Origin: an uncultured Prevotella sp.
GTDB lineage: Bacteria > Bacteroidota > Bacteroidia > Bacteroidales > Bacteroidaceae
Reading direction: 5' to 3'
Assembly (NCBI GenBank): GCA_934281565.1
Contig: CAKQXI010000082.1
Span: 1 to 10,170 of the forward strand
DNA: 10,170 nucleotides
Under the pieces are notes generated by a model. The model saw nothing but the letters and a program-made list of their open reading frames with translations, did no database searches and was not told the DNA's origin. Positions within the stretch are counted from its first letter, which is position 1. Every line of letters begins with the position of its first letter. This document shows positions 1 through 7,287 of this stretch, one piece after another. A program made the translations under genes and the position numbers.

Positions 1-2
1 AG

Positions 3-50
3 ATAGGTTTCTTGACACCTACAGAAGTGATTTCAAAATATTCTTATTAA
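3..50 (+). CDS. Possible C-terminal tail of an upstream gene, transposase-like
   Basis: Frame 3 is open from the left edge and stops with TAA at 48-50. The 15 visible residues include GFLTPTEV, which resembles the xGxxTPxEV stretch near the C-terminus of IS3- and IS30-family integrase-core transposases. That resemblance is from memory and rests on very few residues. If correct, the end of an insertion sequence lies somewhere in about 50-100, directly upstream of the ATPase-nuclease pair. Another frame (starting at base 2) is also open to a TAA at 104-106, so the assignment is weak. Confidence 0.25.
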   Translation: MGFLTPTEVISKYSY

Positions 51-164
51 CTTTGCACTTGCTTCTGGAATCCGCCACGATTACATCTAGCATAAATAAA
101 TGTTAAAACGTATACGCTACAGCCTAAATATTAAAATAAAATCGAGTTTTTGATATTTTATTTG

Positions 165-172
165 TACTTTTG
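165..172 (+). promoter_or_regulatory. Bacteroidetes -7 box for the ATPase-nuclease pair
   Basis: TACTTTTG matches the Bacteroidetes sigma-A consensus TAnnTTTG and lies 25 nt before the ATG at 198. No TTTG is present at the usual 19-21 bp upstream; the nearest is at 149-152, too close. The surrounding TTTGTACTTTTGC-AACGA is nearly the same as the dapA promoter core at 7421-7439. Confidence 0.55.
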
Positions 173-197
173 CAACGAATCTTTAAGTTTTTAAGAA

Positions 198-1424
198 ATG
201 AATATCCAAGTCATCATAAATAAGTTAGGTCCAATAACTGATTCGACTGTGTCTTTGAAGCCATTTATGGTTTTTACAGGTGAGTCTGGTTTGGGAAAAA
301 GTTATACAGCTTTGTTGCTGTACAACTTTTTTTCGTCATTAACTCCGTCTAGATTACAAGAGTTTATTGCATCTAAGCAAATTGGAGGTAAGGAAAAGTT
401 AATTCTTAAATTCAAGGATTTTAGGATGTGGCTAAATCAAAATACAGGTGCTTTCTTGGGGTATCTTTTGGGCAACAATAACTTTTTATGTCAGGTAAAT
501 TATATCTTTGAACAAGATGATGATATGCCTATTGTTTTAGAGAAACTAGAAAGTGAGAAGCAGTCTGGACTTACTCGTGTAAGCATAAATGGACAGATTG
601 AAGTCTATCCTTTTGAGATTGAGGATAATAACTTTTTATTTAGTCTTGCGCTAAAAGGATATTTAGCAGAGAAGTGCTTGGGCTTATCGTATATACGTCC
701 TTTAATCTTACCTCCTGCAAGAGCAGCTTTTATGGGAGCAAATACGACATCACCGATAGGTATGTATCGTGATTTCTTGAGCCAATTGGATGACTTAAAA
801 ACTCCATCAAGGGTTGTCAATACAGATATTCAATTTTATACTAGCTATATATCAAAGCTTGCTGATGGAAAGATTGTCCTTGAAAATGGAAGTGTATATC
901 TTCAATTTGAGTCGGGTGAGCGAATTCCTATTAGTGCGGCGGCTTCATCTGTAAAGGAATTGATGCCATTCCTCTTGCTCTTACAAAATGAAAAAGACTT
1001 GTATAATAGCTTGCTTTTTGAAGAACCGGAAGCTCATGTACATCCTAAGAAGCAATTTTTAGTGATGGACATGTTGGCGAGATGTTGTAACAAAGGTATG
1101 TTAATTCAAATGACAACTCATAGTGATTATCTTTTGGGTCGAATGAATCAGTTACTTCTTTTAGGAAAAATTAAAAAGAAGTCAGAAGTTGCATTTAATG
1201 AGTTTTGCTCAAAGCATCAGCTCAATAAAAAGTTATATTTGTATCCTGAGCAAGTTGGCGCATATTATTTTAGGCGTAAGGACAATAAGGTTGAAATTGT
1301 TGAGCAAAGTTTAGACGGTGGATTGCCTTTCTCTTCTTTTGAAGATACTGTTAGAAGTCAAATGAATATGTCTGCTGATCTTGAAAGTTTTGCGGAAGAA
1401 TTAGGAGTTGAAATTAACATTTAA
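198..1424 (+). CDS. ABC/AAA-type ATPase of a probable two-gene defence module
   Basis: This 408-residue P-loop ATPase resembles the AAA_15/AAA_21 (OLD/RecF-like) group. Visible motifs are an N-terminal beta strand followed by GPI at 11-13, Walker A GESGLGKS at 28-35, a signature-like SAAASSVKE at 246-254, Walker B LLFEEPEAH at 272-280 with paired glutamates, and a switch histidine in TTHSD at 306-310. Between Walker A and the signature lies a long, unassigned insertion (about 40-245) that may be the sensor or partner-binding part. There is no C-terminal TOPRIM-like acidic pattern, so it does not look like a complete OLD nuclease; the nuclease role appears to sit on the next gene. It is cytoplasmic with no signal peptide or membrane segment. 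The ATG at 198 sits 25 nt behind a -7 box. The base composition is low in GC (23 of 60 bases at 421-480). The ATPase call is firm; the defence role is inferred from gene pairing. Confidence 0.85.
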   Translation: MNIQVIINKLGPITDSTVSLKPFMVFTGESGLGKSYTALLLYNFFSSLTPSRLQEFIASKQIGGKEKLILKFKDFRMWLNQNTGAFLGYLLGNNNFLCQVNYIFEQDDDMPIVLEKLESEKQSGLTRVSINGQIEVYPFEIEDNNFLFSLALKGYLAEKCLGLSYIRPLILPPARAAFMGANTTSPIGMYRDFLSQLDDLKTPSRVVNTDIQFYTSYISKLADGKIVLENGSVYLQFESGERIPISAAASSVKELMPFLLLLQNEKDLYNSLLFEEPEAHVHPKKQFLVMDMLARCCNKGMLIQMTTHSDYLLGRMNQLLLLGKIKKKSEVAFNEFCSKHQLNKKLYLYPEQVGAYYFRRKDNKVEIVEQSLDGGLPFSSFEDTVRSQMNMSADLESFAEELGVEINI

Positions 1425-1426
1425 AA

Positions 1427-1432
1427 AGAGGA
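1427..1432 (+). promoter_or_regulatory. Ribosome binding site fixing the nuclease start
   Basis: AGAGGA lies 5 nt before the ATG at 1438, in the short gap after the ATPase stop codon. It favours 1438 over the in-frame TTG at 1408, which would overlap the ATPase by 17 nt. Confidence 0.55.
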
Positions 1433-1437
1433 AAACA

Positions 1438-2082
1438 ATGGAACAAACAATAGAAGAATTTAATCAATTGTATCCTCATTTTAAAGTTTTACCTTTTGAA
1501 GATACTTGCGAAATTATAGAGACTACTCCAGCTTCGGAGAAAGATTTCAAACGGTTGGTGTTGACTCATATAAATGGTTATGTTTTTCCGCGCGAATTTG
1601 CTGGGGCAACAATCTCTTTTTTTGTAAAAGCTGAGAGTCCAAATCCTCTGCGTTTAAACAGCGATGGCATTTTCTTCTCTGAAATTGATGGTCGGAAATG
1701 TTTATTTGTTTGTGAATTAAAAAGTTCATTTGATACAACTCAAATTTTTCATGCAAGAGAACAAATTATCGGAACGCTACTTAGGCTTAGAGCTAAAGTC
1801 AGTATGCAACAAACTCAGCCTAACTGGGAATACCATGGAATTATTGCTTCCTATGAACCTACGATGGCTCAATTAATTGGTATTAACAAGCTGACAAGTA
1901 ATGATGCTAAATTCTCAAAGTGTCTTATTTCTAAAAAGCATAAGATGATTAAAGGTAAAATTGCGAACAATTATTATAAACCTTTGGCTATTCCTGATAT
2001 TGAAATCCATTATGTTGGAGTACCTAACAGAAATAATGAGTTTCAATTGGATTTGAAGTCTTTATTATCAAAGAAAGATTAA
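1438..2082 (+). CDS. Putative PD-(D/E)XK nuclease partner of the ATPase
   Basis: I do not recognise a named family for this 214-residue protein. Its central part fits a PD-(D/E)XK nuclease core: D76 in NSDGIFF (74-80), a hydrophobic strand CLFVCELK (88-95) giving E93 and K95, then a helix with Q109 (HAREQI, 105-110). The spacing D-x16-E-x-K is typical of restriction-like nucleases. The N-terminal 60 residues and the basic C-terminus (KKHKMIKGK, 166-174) are unassigned; the latter could contact nucleic acid. It begins 13 nt after the ATPase stop codon, behind AGAGGA, so the two are almost certainly co-transcribed. GC is low (24 of 60 at 1621-1680). By analogy with ATPase-effector pairs such as PtuA-PtuB (Septu), the ATPase would sense or load and this protein would cut DNA or RNA; that is inference. 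Existence of the gene is near certain, the nuclease call moderate. Confidence 0.7.
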   Translation: MEQTIEEFNQLYPHFKVLPFEDTCEIIETTPASEKDFKRLVLTHINGYVFPREFAGATISFFVKAESPNPLRLNSDGIFFSEIDGRKCLFVCELKSSFDTTQIFHAREQIIGTLLRLRAKVSMQQTQPNWEYHGIIASYEPTMAQLIGINKLTSNDAKFSKCLISKKHKMIKGKIANNYYKPLAIPDIEIHYVGVPNRNNEFQLDLKSLLSKKD

Positions 2083-2174
2083 ATTAATTAGATTTATACA
2101 AATAGATATTATACCTCATTCCTTATACCATGAATAGCACAAAGTAGTGAAAACTTATTTTTATAAATAATAGA

Positions 2175-2198
2175 CTCTCTCAGTAAATACTGGGAGAG
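2175..2198 (+). other. Hairpin upstream of the helicase gene
   Basis: Bases 2175-2183 (CTCTCTCAG) pair with 2190-2198 (CTGGGAGAG), with one G-T wobble and a 6-nt loop. No T-run follows on the plus strand, so it is not a classic terminator. It lies in the 201-nt gap between the nuclease and helicase genes and could be a weak terminator of the former or a leader structure of the latter. Nothing else is seen in this gap. Confidence 0.4.
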
Positions 2199-2283
2199 AG
2201 GGGAATCTATGCAATAAAGAGGGGATGGTGGTTGGGCTATCCACGAAATGAAAAACACAGACTTATACCCTTTGAAATAAGTG

Positions 2284-3834
2284 ATGAAGAAAGTCAAACT
2301 TTATGATTATCAGCAGGATATGCTGAGGAATGTCATTGCGGAGTTGTCGAAAGTCTACTATGACGAAAAGAAGAAGAAAGTAAGACTCGGCAACTCGGTG
2401 ATGGTGCAGATGCCTACGGGTACGGGGAAGACTTACGTGATGGCGGCTTTGGTGAAGTGGTTCCTTGACAATCAGGAGGGGGATGTGTGGATTGTCGCCC
2501 ACCGCAGGGAACTGGTGGAGCAGATGCAGCAGACCTTGGATCGTTTCTGCCTTGACTATGCCGTGAAACAGGCTGCCTTGAAAGCGAAGATCCGTGTGAG
2601 GGTGCTGTCTATTCAATGGCTGAACAGGCACGTTGGCGAGTTGGATGGTAAGCCCGGACTGATCATCGTGGATGAAGCTCACCATGCTATCGCCGACTCT
2701 TACCAAGACTTGTTCCTGCGTTTCGAGGATGCCCGAAAGGTGGGGATGACAGCTACACCTTGCCGTATGAAGAAAGATTCGTTCACTAAGTTGTTTGACA
2801 GGTTGATTGTCTCTCCTTGCACCAAGGACTTTATCAAGAGGGGATTCTTAGCTCCTTACGACTATGTGGTGATAGGCAAGTTCTCGACAGACCAGATTGC
2901 CATCAACTCGCTGAAAGGGCGGGGGAGCGATGGCGATTATGCCATTAAGGAGATGGACGAGAAACTGAACATCATGCCGTCTATCAAGCGACTTTATGAC
3001 AGTGTGGTGAAATATGCCGATGGCAAGAAAGGCATCGTGTATGCGATAGACATAGACCATGCCAAGGTGATTGCGGAATATTATGCTGCGATGGGCATCA
3101 AGACGGTTGCCATCGACAGCAAAACCCCTGCCAAGACTCGCCAACGTACGGTGGAGAACTTTAGGAAAGGGATGATAGACTGCATCGTGAATGTGAACCT
3201 CTTTGACGAGGGCTTCGACTGTCCTGATGTGGAGTTTATTCAGATGGCTCGTCCTACGCTGTCGCTCGCCAAGTACTTGCAGATGGTAGGGCGTGGACTG
3301 AGAGTGAACAAGGAGCAGAAAGACAAGGTGTGCATGATCCTCGACAACGTGGGCAACTATCGCAAGTTTGGTTTGCCTGACAAGGAACGTAACTGGGCTT
3401 CGATGTTCGCTGGATTGAAGGCTGGCAAGGGTATCATTCCACCATACGCCAAGCGCAAGGATAACTTGATGGCTATCAGCAATGACATGGTGATGGTGGT
3501 GAACCATGACAGGGAGAGGGATGCCATGACACCACGGCAACGCCGTAAGTACCTGCAAGATGTCGTGCCTTACGAGGTAGACGGCAGATGGGGGTTGCGT
3601 GTGGGCGACGATGTCATCTTAAGACCGATGTATCGGAAGATAACGCCGTTTATCAATGATTACGCCACTTTCGAGATGGCTCCCGGAAAATGGGGGATAC
3701 TGGTCAGGAATGGCAAGGTGTACTTGCCTCCTGAATACAAGAACATAGAGTTGTTGCCCAACGATGTCGCCATGCTGACAAGCAGCAGTCTGGGAGCAAG
3801 GGAGATCAAGCTCCATAAGAACTGGGGATACTGA
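2284..3834 (+). CDS. SF2 DEAD/DEAH-box helicase with C-terminal WG-like repeats
   Basis: This 516-residue protein is a superfamily 2 helicase of the ResIII/RadD-like type. Seen, counted from the ATG at 2284: a Q-motif-like YDYQQDML at 8-15, Walker A PTGTGKT at 44-50, motif Ia VAHRREL at 71-77, DEAH box at 130-133, motif III-like GMTATP at 154-159, a second RecA domain starting near 240, a DEGFDCPD block at 308-315, and motif VI QMVGRGLR at 333-340 with both arginines. After about residue 430 come two short modules with GRWGLRV (434-440) and GKWGILV (468-474), which look like WG/KWG beta repeats. The protein should unwind or translocate on nucleic acid in the cytoplasm; the substrate is unknown. 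A GTG one codon earlier (2281) is an alternative start. Its GC (32 of 60 at 2521-2580) is clearly higher than the upstream pair, and a 201-nt gap separates them, so it is probably an independent gene. Confidence 0.88.
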   Translation: MKKVKLYDYQQDMLRNVIAELSKVYYDEKKKKVRLGNSVMVQMPTGTGKTYVMAALVKWFLDNQEGDVWIVAHRRELVEQMQQTLDRFCLDYAVKQAALKAKIRVRVLSIQWLNRHVGELDGKPGLIIVDEAHHAIADSYQDLFLRFEDARKVGMTATPCRMKKDSFTKLFDRLIVSPCTKDFIKRGFLAPYDYVVIGKFSTDQIAINSLKGRGSDGDYAIKEMDEKLNIMPSIKRLYDSVVKYADGKKGIVYAIDIDHAKVIAEYYAAMGIKTVAIDSKTPAKTRQRTVENFRKGMIDCIVNVNLFDEGFDCPDVEFIQMARPTLSLAKYLQMVGRGLRVNKEQKDKVCMILDNVGNYRKFGLPDKERNWASMFAGLKAGKGIIPPYAKRKDNLMAISNDMVMVVNHDRERDAMTPRQRRKYLQDVVPYEVDGRWGLRVGDDVILRPMYRKITPFINDYATFEMAPGKWGILVRNGKVYLPPEYKNIELLPNDVAMLTSSSLGAREIKLHKNWGY

Positions 3835-3857
3835 ATTTTATATCAGTATCCCCAGTT
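3820..3857. terminator. Shared bidirectional terminator, helicase and EamA genes
   Basis: A perfect 15-bp inverted repeat (3820-3834 and 3843-3857) with an 8-nt loop is followed by TTTTCGTTT on the plus strand; on the minus strand it follows the EamA stop codon. The left arm includes the last codons and the TGA of the helicase gene (3832-3834). It separates two convergent genes whose stop codons are only 28 nt apart. Confidence 0.85.
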
Positions 3858-3862
3858 TTCGT

Positions 3863-4780
3863 TTACTTACTGCCAAAGTATAGGAATATCATTCCGAGCA
3901 GAACGAGGAGCAGGTCGACGAACTTCGCCTTGAGGTTTTTCTCGTGGAAGATGGCTGCACCAAAGAGGAAGCTGACGATGACGCTTCCTCTACGTATCAT
4001 GCTGGTGACACTAATCATCGCCCCCGGAAGACTAAGTGCGTAGAAATAAGCGAAGTCGGCTGCGCTCAAGAAAACGCTGATGAAAATGATCGACCAGTGC
4101 CAATGGAATGGGGTGGTCTTCTTGCGAGCAGGGAGCCAGATGAGCACCATCATCGCTCCCATCAAGAAACATTGGTAGATATTGTACCAACTCTGCACAA
4201 TCATACGGTCGAGACCAACGCCTCCGTTCTCTGGCTTAGCCATGAGGAACTTATCGTAAAGACCGCTTGCCGCTCCCAACAGGGCAGCGAGGATGAGGAA
4301 ATATATCCAACGGTTGTGCTTGAAGTCGATGCCTTCTTTCTTTCCGCTCTTGCTGAGCAAGGCAAAGGAGACGATGGCAAGGAGAACGCCTATCCATTGG
4401 CAGAGATTGAGGTGCTCGCTATATACGAGCATGGCACCTACGAGGGTCATCACTGGGCGTGTGGCGTTGATGGGACCAACGATGGTGAGGGGCAGGTGCT
4501 TCATGGCGAAGTAGCCGAACACCCAACTGCTCAATACGATGAGACTCTTGAGGATGATGTACTTGTGTACTTCCCATCCGCCCTGCGCTACATGGAACAT
4601 CGAACCGTCCAGTCCATCAGATGTATAGCTTACGATGATGAACGGCAGGAAGATGAGCGAACAGAACAGGGTGTTCAAGAAAAGTACTGGGATGACAGCG
4701 TTACCAGAGAGTGCCTTTTTCTTGAAGGCATCATAAAAGCCTAACAGGGCTGCTGAAAGGAATGCTAATATTAACCACAT
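3863..4780 (-). CDS. EamA/DMT-superfamily membrane transporter
   Basis: The 305-residue product is an inner-membrane permease with about ten hydrophobic segments arranged as two related halves. The first half opens with LLGFYDAFKKKAL (12-24) and the second with a matching LLGAASGLYDKFLM (167-180), the usual internal duplication of EamA proteins. The block LPLTIVGPINATRP (96-109) sits in the fourth helix region. Members of this superfamily export or import metabolites, amino acids or sugars; nothing in the sequence identifies the substrate. The start is set at 4780 (MWLILAFL). An open extension to 4831 would add MITSLTSLTS, which is merely a translation of the 9-bp repeat described below. The gene is downstream of truA on the same strand with a 171-nt gap; whether it is read from the truA transcript is unclear. 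Confidence 0.85.
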   Translation of the reverse strand: MWLILAFLSAALLGFYDAFKKKALSGNAVIPVLFLNTLFCSLIFLPFIIVSYTSDGLDGSMFHVAQGGWEVHKYIILKSLIVLSSWVFGYFAMKHLPLTIVGPINATRPVMTLVGAMLVYSEHLNLCQWIGVLLAIVSFALLSKSGKKEGIDFKHNRWIYFLILAALLGAASGLYDKFLMAKPENGGVGLDRMIVQSWYNIYQCFLMGAMMVLIWLPARKKTTPFHWHWSIIFISVFLSAADFAYFYALSLPGAMISVTSMIRRGSVIVSFLFGAAIFHEKNLKAKFVDLLLVLLGMIFLYFGSK

Positions 4781-4802
4781 TTTTATATGTATAGAGATTG
4801 GG

Positions 4803-4950
4803 GAAGTTAGAGAAGTTAAAGAAGTTATCACTCCCTTCGGTCGTTAGAAGTTAAAGACATCAGCTTTAAGTGACAAAATAGCAGCTTAATACATTTGGCT
4901 TTAACTTCTCTAACTTCTTTAAATTCTTTAACTTCTATCACTTGTTAGAA
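4803..4950. repeat. Inverted pair of 9-bp tandem repeats between truA and EamA
   Basis: On the left are three head-to-tail copies of GAAGTTARA-like units (4803-4811, 4812-4820, 4821-4829) and a fourth at 4847-4855. On the right are four copies of the reverse complement (4900-4908, 4909-4917, 4918-4926, 4927-4935). The arms 4803-4821 and 4899-4917 are a perfect 19-bp inverted repeat around a 77-nt loop. A direct repeat of TATCACT followed by GTTAGAA also appears at both ends (4826-4849 and 4936-4950). As RNA this could fold into a long hairpin between truA and the transporter gene. Confidence 0.8.
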
Positions 4951-4951
4951 T

Positions 4952-5686
4952 TTAATAATCAACCGCTTCAAGGAACAGGGCATTGCCTGGCATACTCTCG
5001 CCAGCATCACTGCGAGTACCCTTGTGCAAGATGTCAATGAACTGCTCCATGCTGATCTTGCCCCTGCCTACATCAATGAGCGTGCCTACTACGGCACGAA
5101 CCATATTGCGCAAGAAGCGGTTGGCTGTGATGACGAAATACCACGTGGTGGGCGAGGTTTGTACCCATCGAGCCTCGGTTACATGACAGATAGTCGTCTT
5201 GTTATCACCTCCAGTTTTGCAGAACGCAGCATAGTCCTCGTGCGTGAGAAAGAGTTGGGCAGCCTCGTTCATCTTGTCGAAGTCGAGGGTATAGTTCATC
5301 TGGAGCGAGTAATGTCGCTCGAAAGGGTCTTTTTTAGTATGTATATAATAATGGTATGTGCGGGATGTCGCCGAGAACCGGGCGTGCATTTCCTGCGGTA
5401 CTTGTCGCATACCAGTGACGGCGATGTCCTTCGGTAAGATGCGATTGAGCCGGTATACCGTCTGGTCACAGTCGATGTCGTCGCCATCCCAGTCGAAGTG
5501 GGCAGCCATCTGTCGGGCGTGTACTCCTGTGTCCGTGCGCCCAGCACCCACCACCTCCATGTCCTTGCGAAGTAGCAGCGACAGGGTGTGTTGCAATTCT
5601 TGTTGCACGGAGTTGGCGTTGGGCTGTATTTGCCAACCGTGGTAGTTGGTTCCGTCGTAGCTGAAAAATATGAAATATCTTGTCAT
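4952..5686 (-). CDS. truA: tRNA pseudouridine synthase A
   Basis: TruA converts uridines 38-40 in the anticodon arm of many tRNAs to pseudouridine. The 244-residue protein is of normal length and carries the family's hallmarks: YDGTNYHGWQ at 10-19, the catalytic block GAGRTDTGVHA at 47-57 with nucleophile D52, the ATSRTYHYYI segment at 106-115, and the C-terminal FLRNMVRAVVGTLIDVG at 191-207. The ATG at 5686 lies 4 nt after the stop codon of the hexosaminidase gene, so the two are probably co-transcribed and translationally coupled. The protein is cytoplasmic and shows no anomaly. Confidence 0.96.
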   Translation of the reverse strand: MTRYFIFFSYDGTNYHGWQIQPNANSVQQELQHTLSLLLRKDMEVVGAGRTDTGVHARQMAAHFDWDGDDIDCDQTVYRLNRILPKDIAVTGMRQVPQEMHARFSATSRTYHYYIHTKKDPFERHYSLQMNYTLDFDKMNEAAQLFLTHEDYAAFCKTGGDNKTTICHVTEARWVQTSPTTWYFVITANRFLRNMVRAVVGTLIDVGRGKISMEQFIDILHKGTRSDAGESMPGNALFLEAVDY

Positions 5687-5690
5687 TGCG

Positions 5691-7274
5691 TTATTTTGTT
5701 AAGGGAGCAATCTCATAAGGCACTCTGAAGAAGACACCTTGTTGCATCATGTCGGATAAGTTGGGATATAAACGTTGCTTGAACGAGTTCCAGTTACGAT
5801 GGACTTGCTGAGTCCATCCAGCCTCTGCCAGTGCCAGCCCTCTGGGGTAGGTCATGTAGGTAGCTCGGTGGATGTCCTTGATGGCTTCTCCCCATAGCGT
5901 TCCCATAACTCCCAGAATGTGCGCTTGCTCCTGTTCATTTCGTCCATAGCCGGGGTCCAGCTCATAGCATTTTTGGAGTGGGGTGATAGGCATCCCCCAG
6001 TTGTTGAACTCTGGCAGGTCTCCGTCCCATTGGGGATAGTCGAAGTAGCAATATTCCCCCGGTGCCATGATGATAGGGTTGCCGTTTCGGTAAGTCAGGT
6101 CGAGGCAGGTCGGGGTAAGTCCGTTGCGCCATGTCACCAATGTCACGTCCTTGTCATAAGGGAAAAGATATTCCTTGGCTGGCGGAAAGATATTGTCAAG
6201 CTCGCACCAGAGGATAGGTTTCTTGCCCTGCTTACGCACAAAGGCGAGCATCTTCTGGAAGAAAGGTATCATCAGTTGGCTGGGTTGCGTGTAGTGCCTT
6301 TGCCTCATCATCGCCTGACAGTACTTGCATTTCGCCCAGTTCTTCTGAATGTTTGCCTCGTCACCACCCAGGTGGATATAAGGAGACGGAAAGAGGTGGG
6401 CTACCTCTTGGATGATGTGCTGGTATACCTCGTAAACCTTTGGATTGCTGGCGCATAGCATGAGGTTCTCGGTCTTGCCCACGATCTTCTGGATGGTGTC
6501 GGTATGCGAGCATCCCAATTCTGGAAAAGCAGCCAACACGGCGACCGTATGTCCCGGTATGTCCAGCTCTGGCACAATCTCTACGTGGCGTTCGGCGGCA
6601 TAACGTATGATCTCTGCCAAGTCCTCTTGCTTGTAGAACGCTTGCTTGCTGGTCAGTTCGGGATATTTCTTAATCTCAATTCTCCACCCTTGGTCATCGG
6701 TCAAGTGGAGTTGCAGCACATTATATTTATAATGAGCCATCTGGTCGATGTAATACTCTATATCCTTGACAGGCAGGAAGTGGCGTGCAGGGTCGAGCAT
6801 CAAGGCTCGGTAACCGAGGCGAGGGGCATCGTCAATCTTGATGGCTGCTACTGTCTGGTTGTCTGTGTTGCAATGGTCGCCCAACAAAATCTGGCGCAAG
6901 GTCATCACACCATAGAAGACGGCTGCTGCCGTTCCTCCGTCTATCGTAATCCCTTTCTCCTGTACCGTCAAGATATAATGTTCGTTGCCTTTGAGCGTCT
7001 TGTCAACGCCCAAGGATATGTTTCCTTTTCCTTGGGACGACTGGGAGATGGGCACGACTGTTCCCATGCGCTCTTTCAGTATCTGGCGCAGGGTCTCTGC
7101 GGCAAATTTGAGCTCGGGTTGTCGGATGTTAATTACTGTCTGGCGAGAAATGATAAAAGGAGCACCACTTGCGGTCTCCACATGGTTGGGCATGGGCATC
7201 AGTGCCGAGATGTTGTTCTGGGCATGGAGGCATACGGTCAACCATAACAAGGCTAATACTAAATACTTTTTCAT
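5691..7274 (-). CDS. Family 20 beta-N-acetylhexosaminidase, exported
   Basis: The enzyme removes terminal beta-linked GlcNAc or GalNAc from glycans by substrate-assisted catalysis. The 527-residue protein has a signal peptide (MKKYLVLALLWLTVCLHA, cleavage likely before Q19), an N-terminal GH20b-type domain (about 25-150) and a GH20 TIM barrel (about 153-490). Key features are DPARHFLP (161-168), HLTDDQGWR (190-198), PELDIPGH (235-242), HLGGDEA (301-307) with the catalytic pair D305-E306, and the substrate-pocket tryptophan in GTLWGE (458-463). The ATG at 7274 is chosen because the signal peptide starts there; the open frame runs up to 7436 but its extra 54 residues look like untranslated intergenic sequence. 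The product is expected in the periplasm or at the surface, degrading host or peptidoglycan-type amino sugars. It heads the minus-strand unit with truA. LTVC is a poor lipobox, so a lipoprotein is less likely. Confidence 0.93.
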   Translation of the reverse strand: MKKYLVLALLWLTVCLHAQNNISALMPMPNHVETASGAPFIISRQTVINIRQPELKFAAETLRQILKERMGTVVPISQSSQGKGNISLGVDKTLKGNEHYILTVQEKGITIDGGTAAAVFYGVMTLRQILLGDHCNTDNQTVAAIKIDDAPRLGYRALMLDPARHFLPVKDIEYYIDQMAHYKYNVLQLHLTDDQGWRIEIKKYPELTSKQAFYKQEDLAEIIRYAAERHVEIVPELDIPGHTVAVLAAFPELGCSHTDTIQKIVGKTENLMLCASNPKVYEVYQHIIQEVAHLFPSPYIHLGGDEANIQKNWAKCKYCQAMMRQRHYTQPSQLMIPFFQKMLAFVRKQGKKPILWCELDNIFPPAKEYLFPYDKDVTLVTWRNGLTPTCLDLTYRNGNPIIMAPGEYCYFDYPQWDGDLPEFNNWGMPITPLQKCYELDPGYGRNEQEQAHILGVMGTLWGEAIKDIHRATYMTYPRGLALAEAGWTQQVHRNWNSFKQRLYPNLSDMMQQGVFFRVPYEIAPLTK

Positions 7275-7279
7275 GGATG

Positions 7280-7287
7280 CAAAATTA
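7280..7287 (-). promoter_or_regulatory. -7-like box immediately upstream of the GH20 gene
   Basis: Read on the minus strand, TAATTTTG matches TAnnTTTG and ends only 5 nt before the ATG. If used, transcription would start about 2-3 nt before the start codon. No -33 TTTG is seen at 19-21 bp, so this is tentative. Confidence 0.35.

Noticed and set aside
48..55. TAACTTTG as a promoter for the ATPase gene
   Set aside because: It matches the -7 consensus but is about 140 nt upstream, overlaps the possible stop codon of the upstream gene, and the box at 165-172 is better placed.
1408..1437. TTG start for the nuclease gene, overlapping the ATPase gene
   Set aside because: The ATG at 1438 has a good AGAGGA site 5 nt upstream; the extra residues are basic and translate the ATPase tail and the binding site itself.
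2109..2297. 62-codon minus-strand open frame in the gap before the helicase
   Set aside because: It has no recognisable domain, overlaps the helicase start, and consists mainly of intergenic hairpin and AT-rich sequence.
2284..3834. The SF2 helicase as a third component of the ATPase-nuclease module
   Set aside because: It follows a 201-nt gap with a hairpin, has clearly higher GC content, and ends at its own terminator. Co-occurrence in other genomes would be needed to reconsider.
3944..4744. Long plus-strand open frame opposite the EamA transporter
   Set aside because: It is antisense to a clear membrane protein and very rich in E, D and H, as expected of a shadow frame.
4781..4831. N-terminal extension of the EamA transporter
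   Set aside because: It encodes MITSLTSLTS, a direct translation of the 9-bp repeat, and precedes a good hydrophobic start at MWLILAFL.
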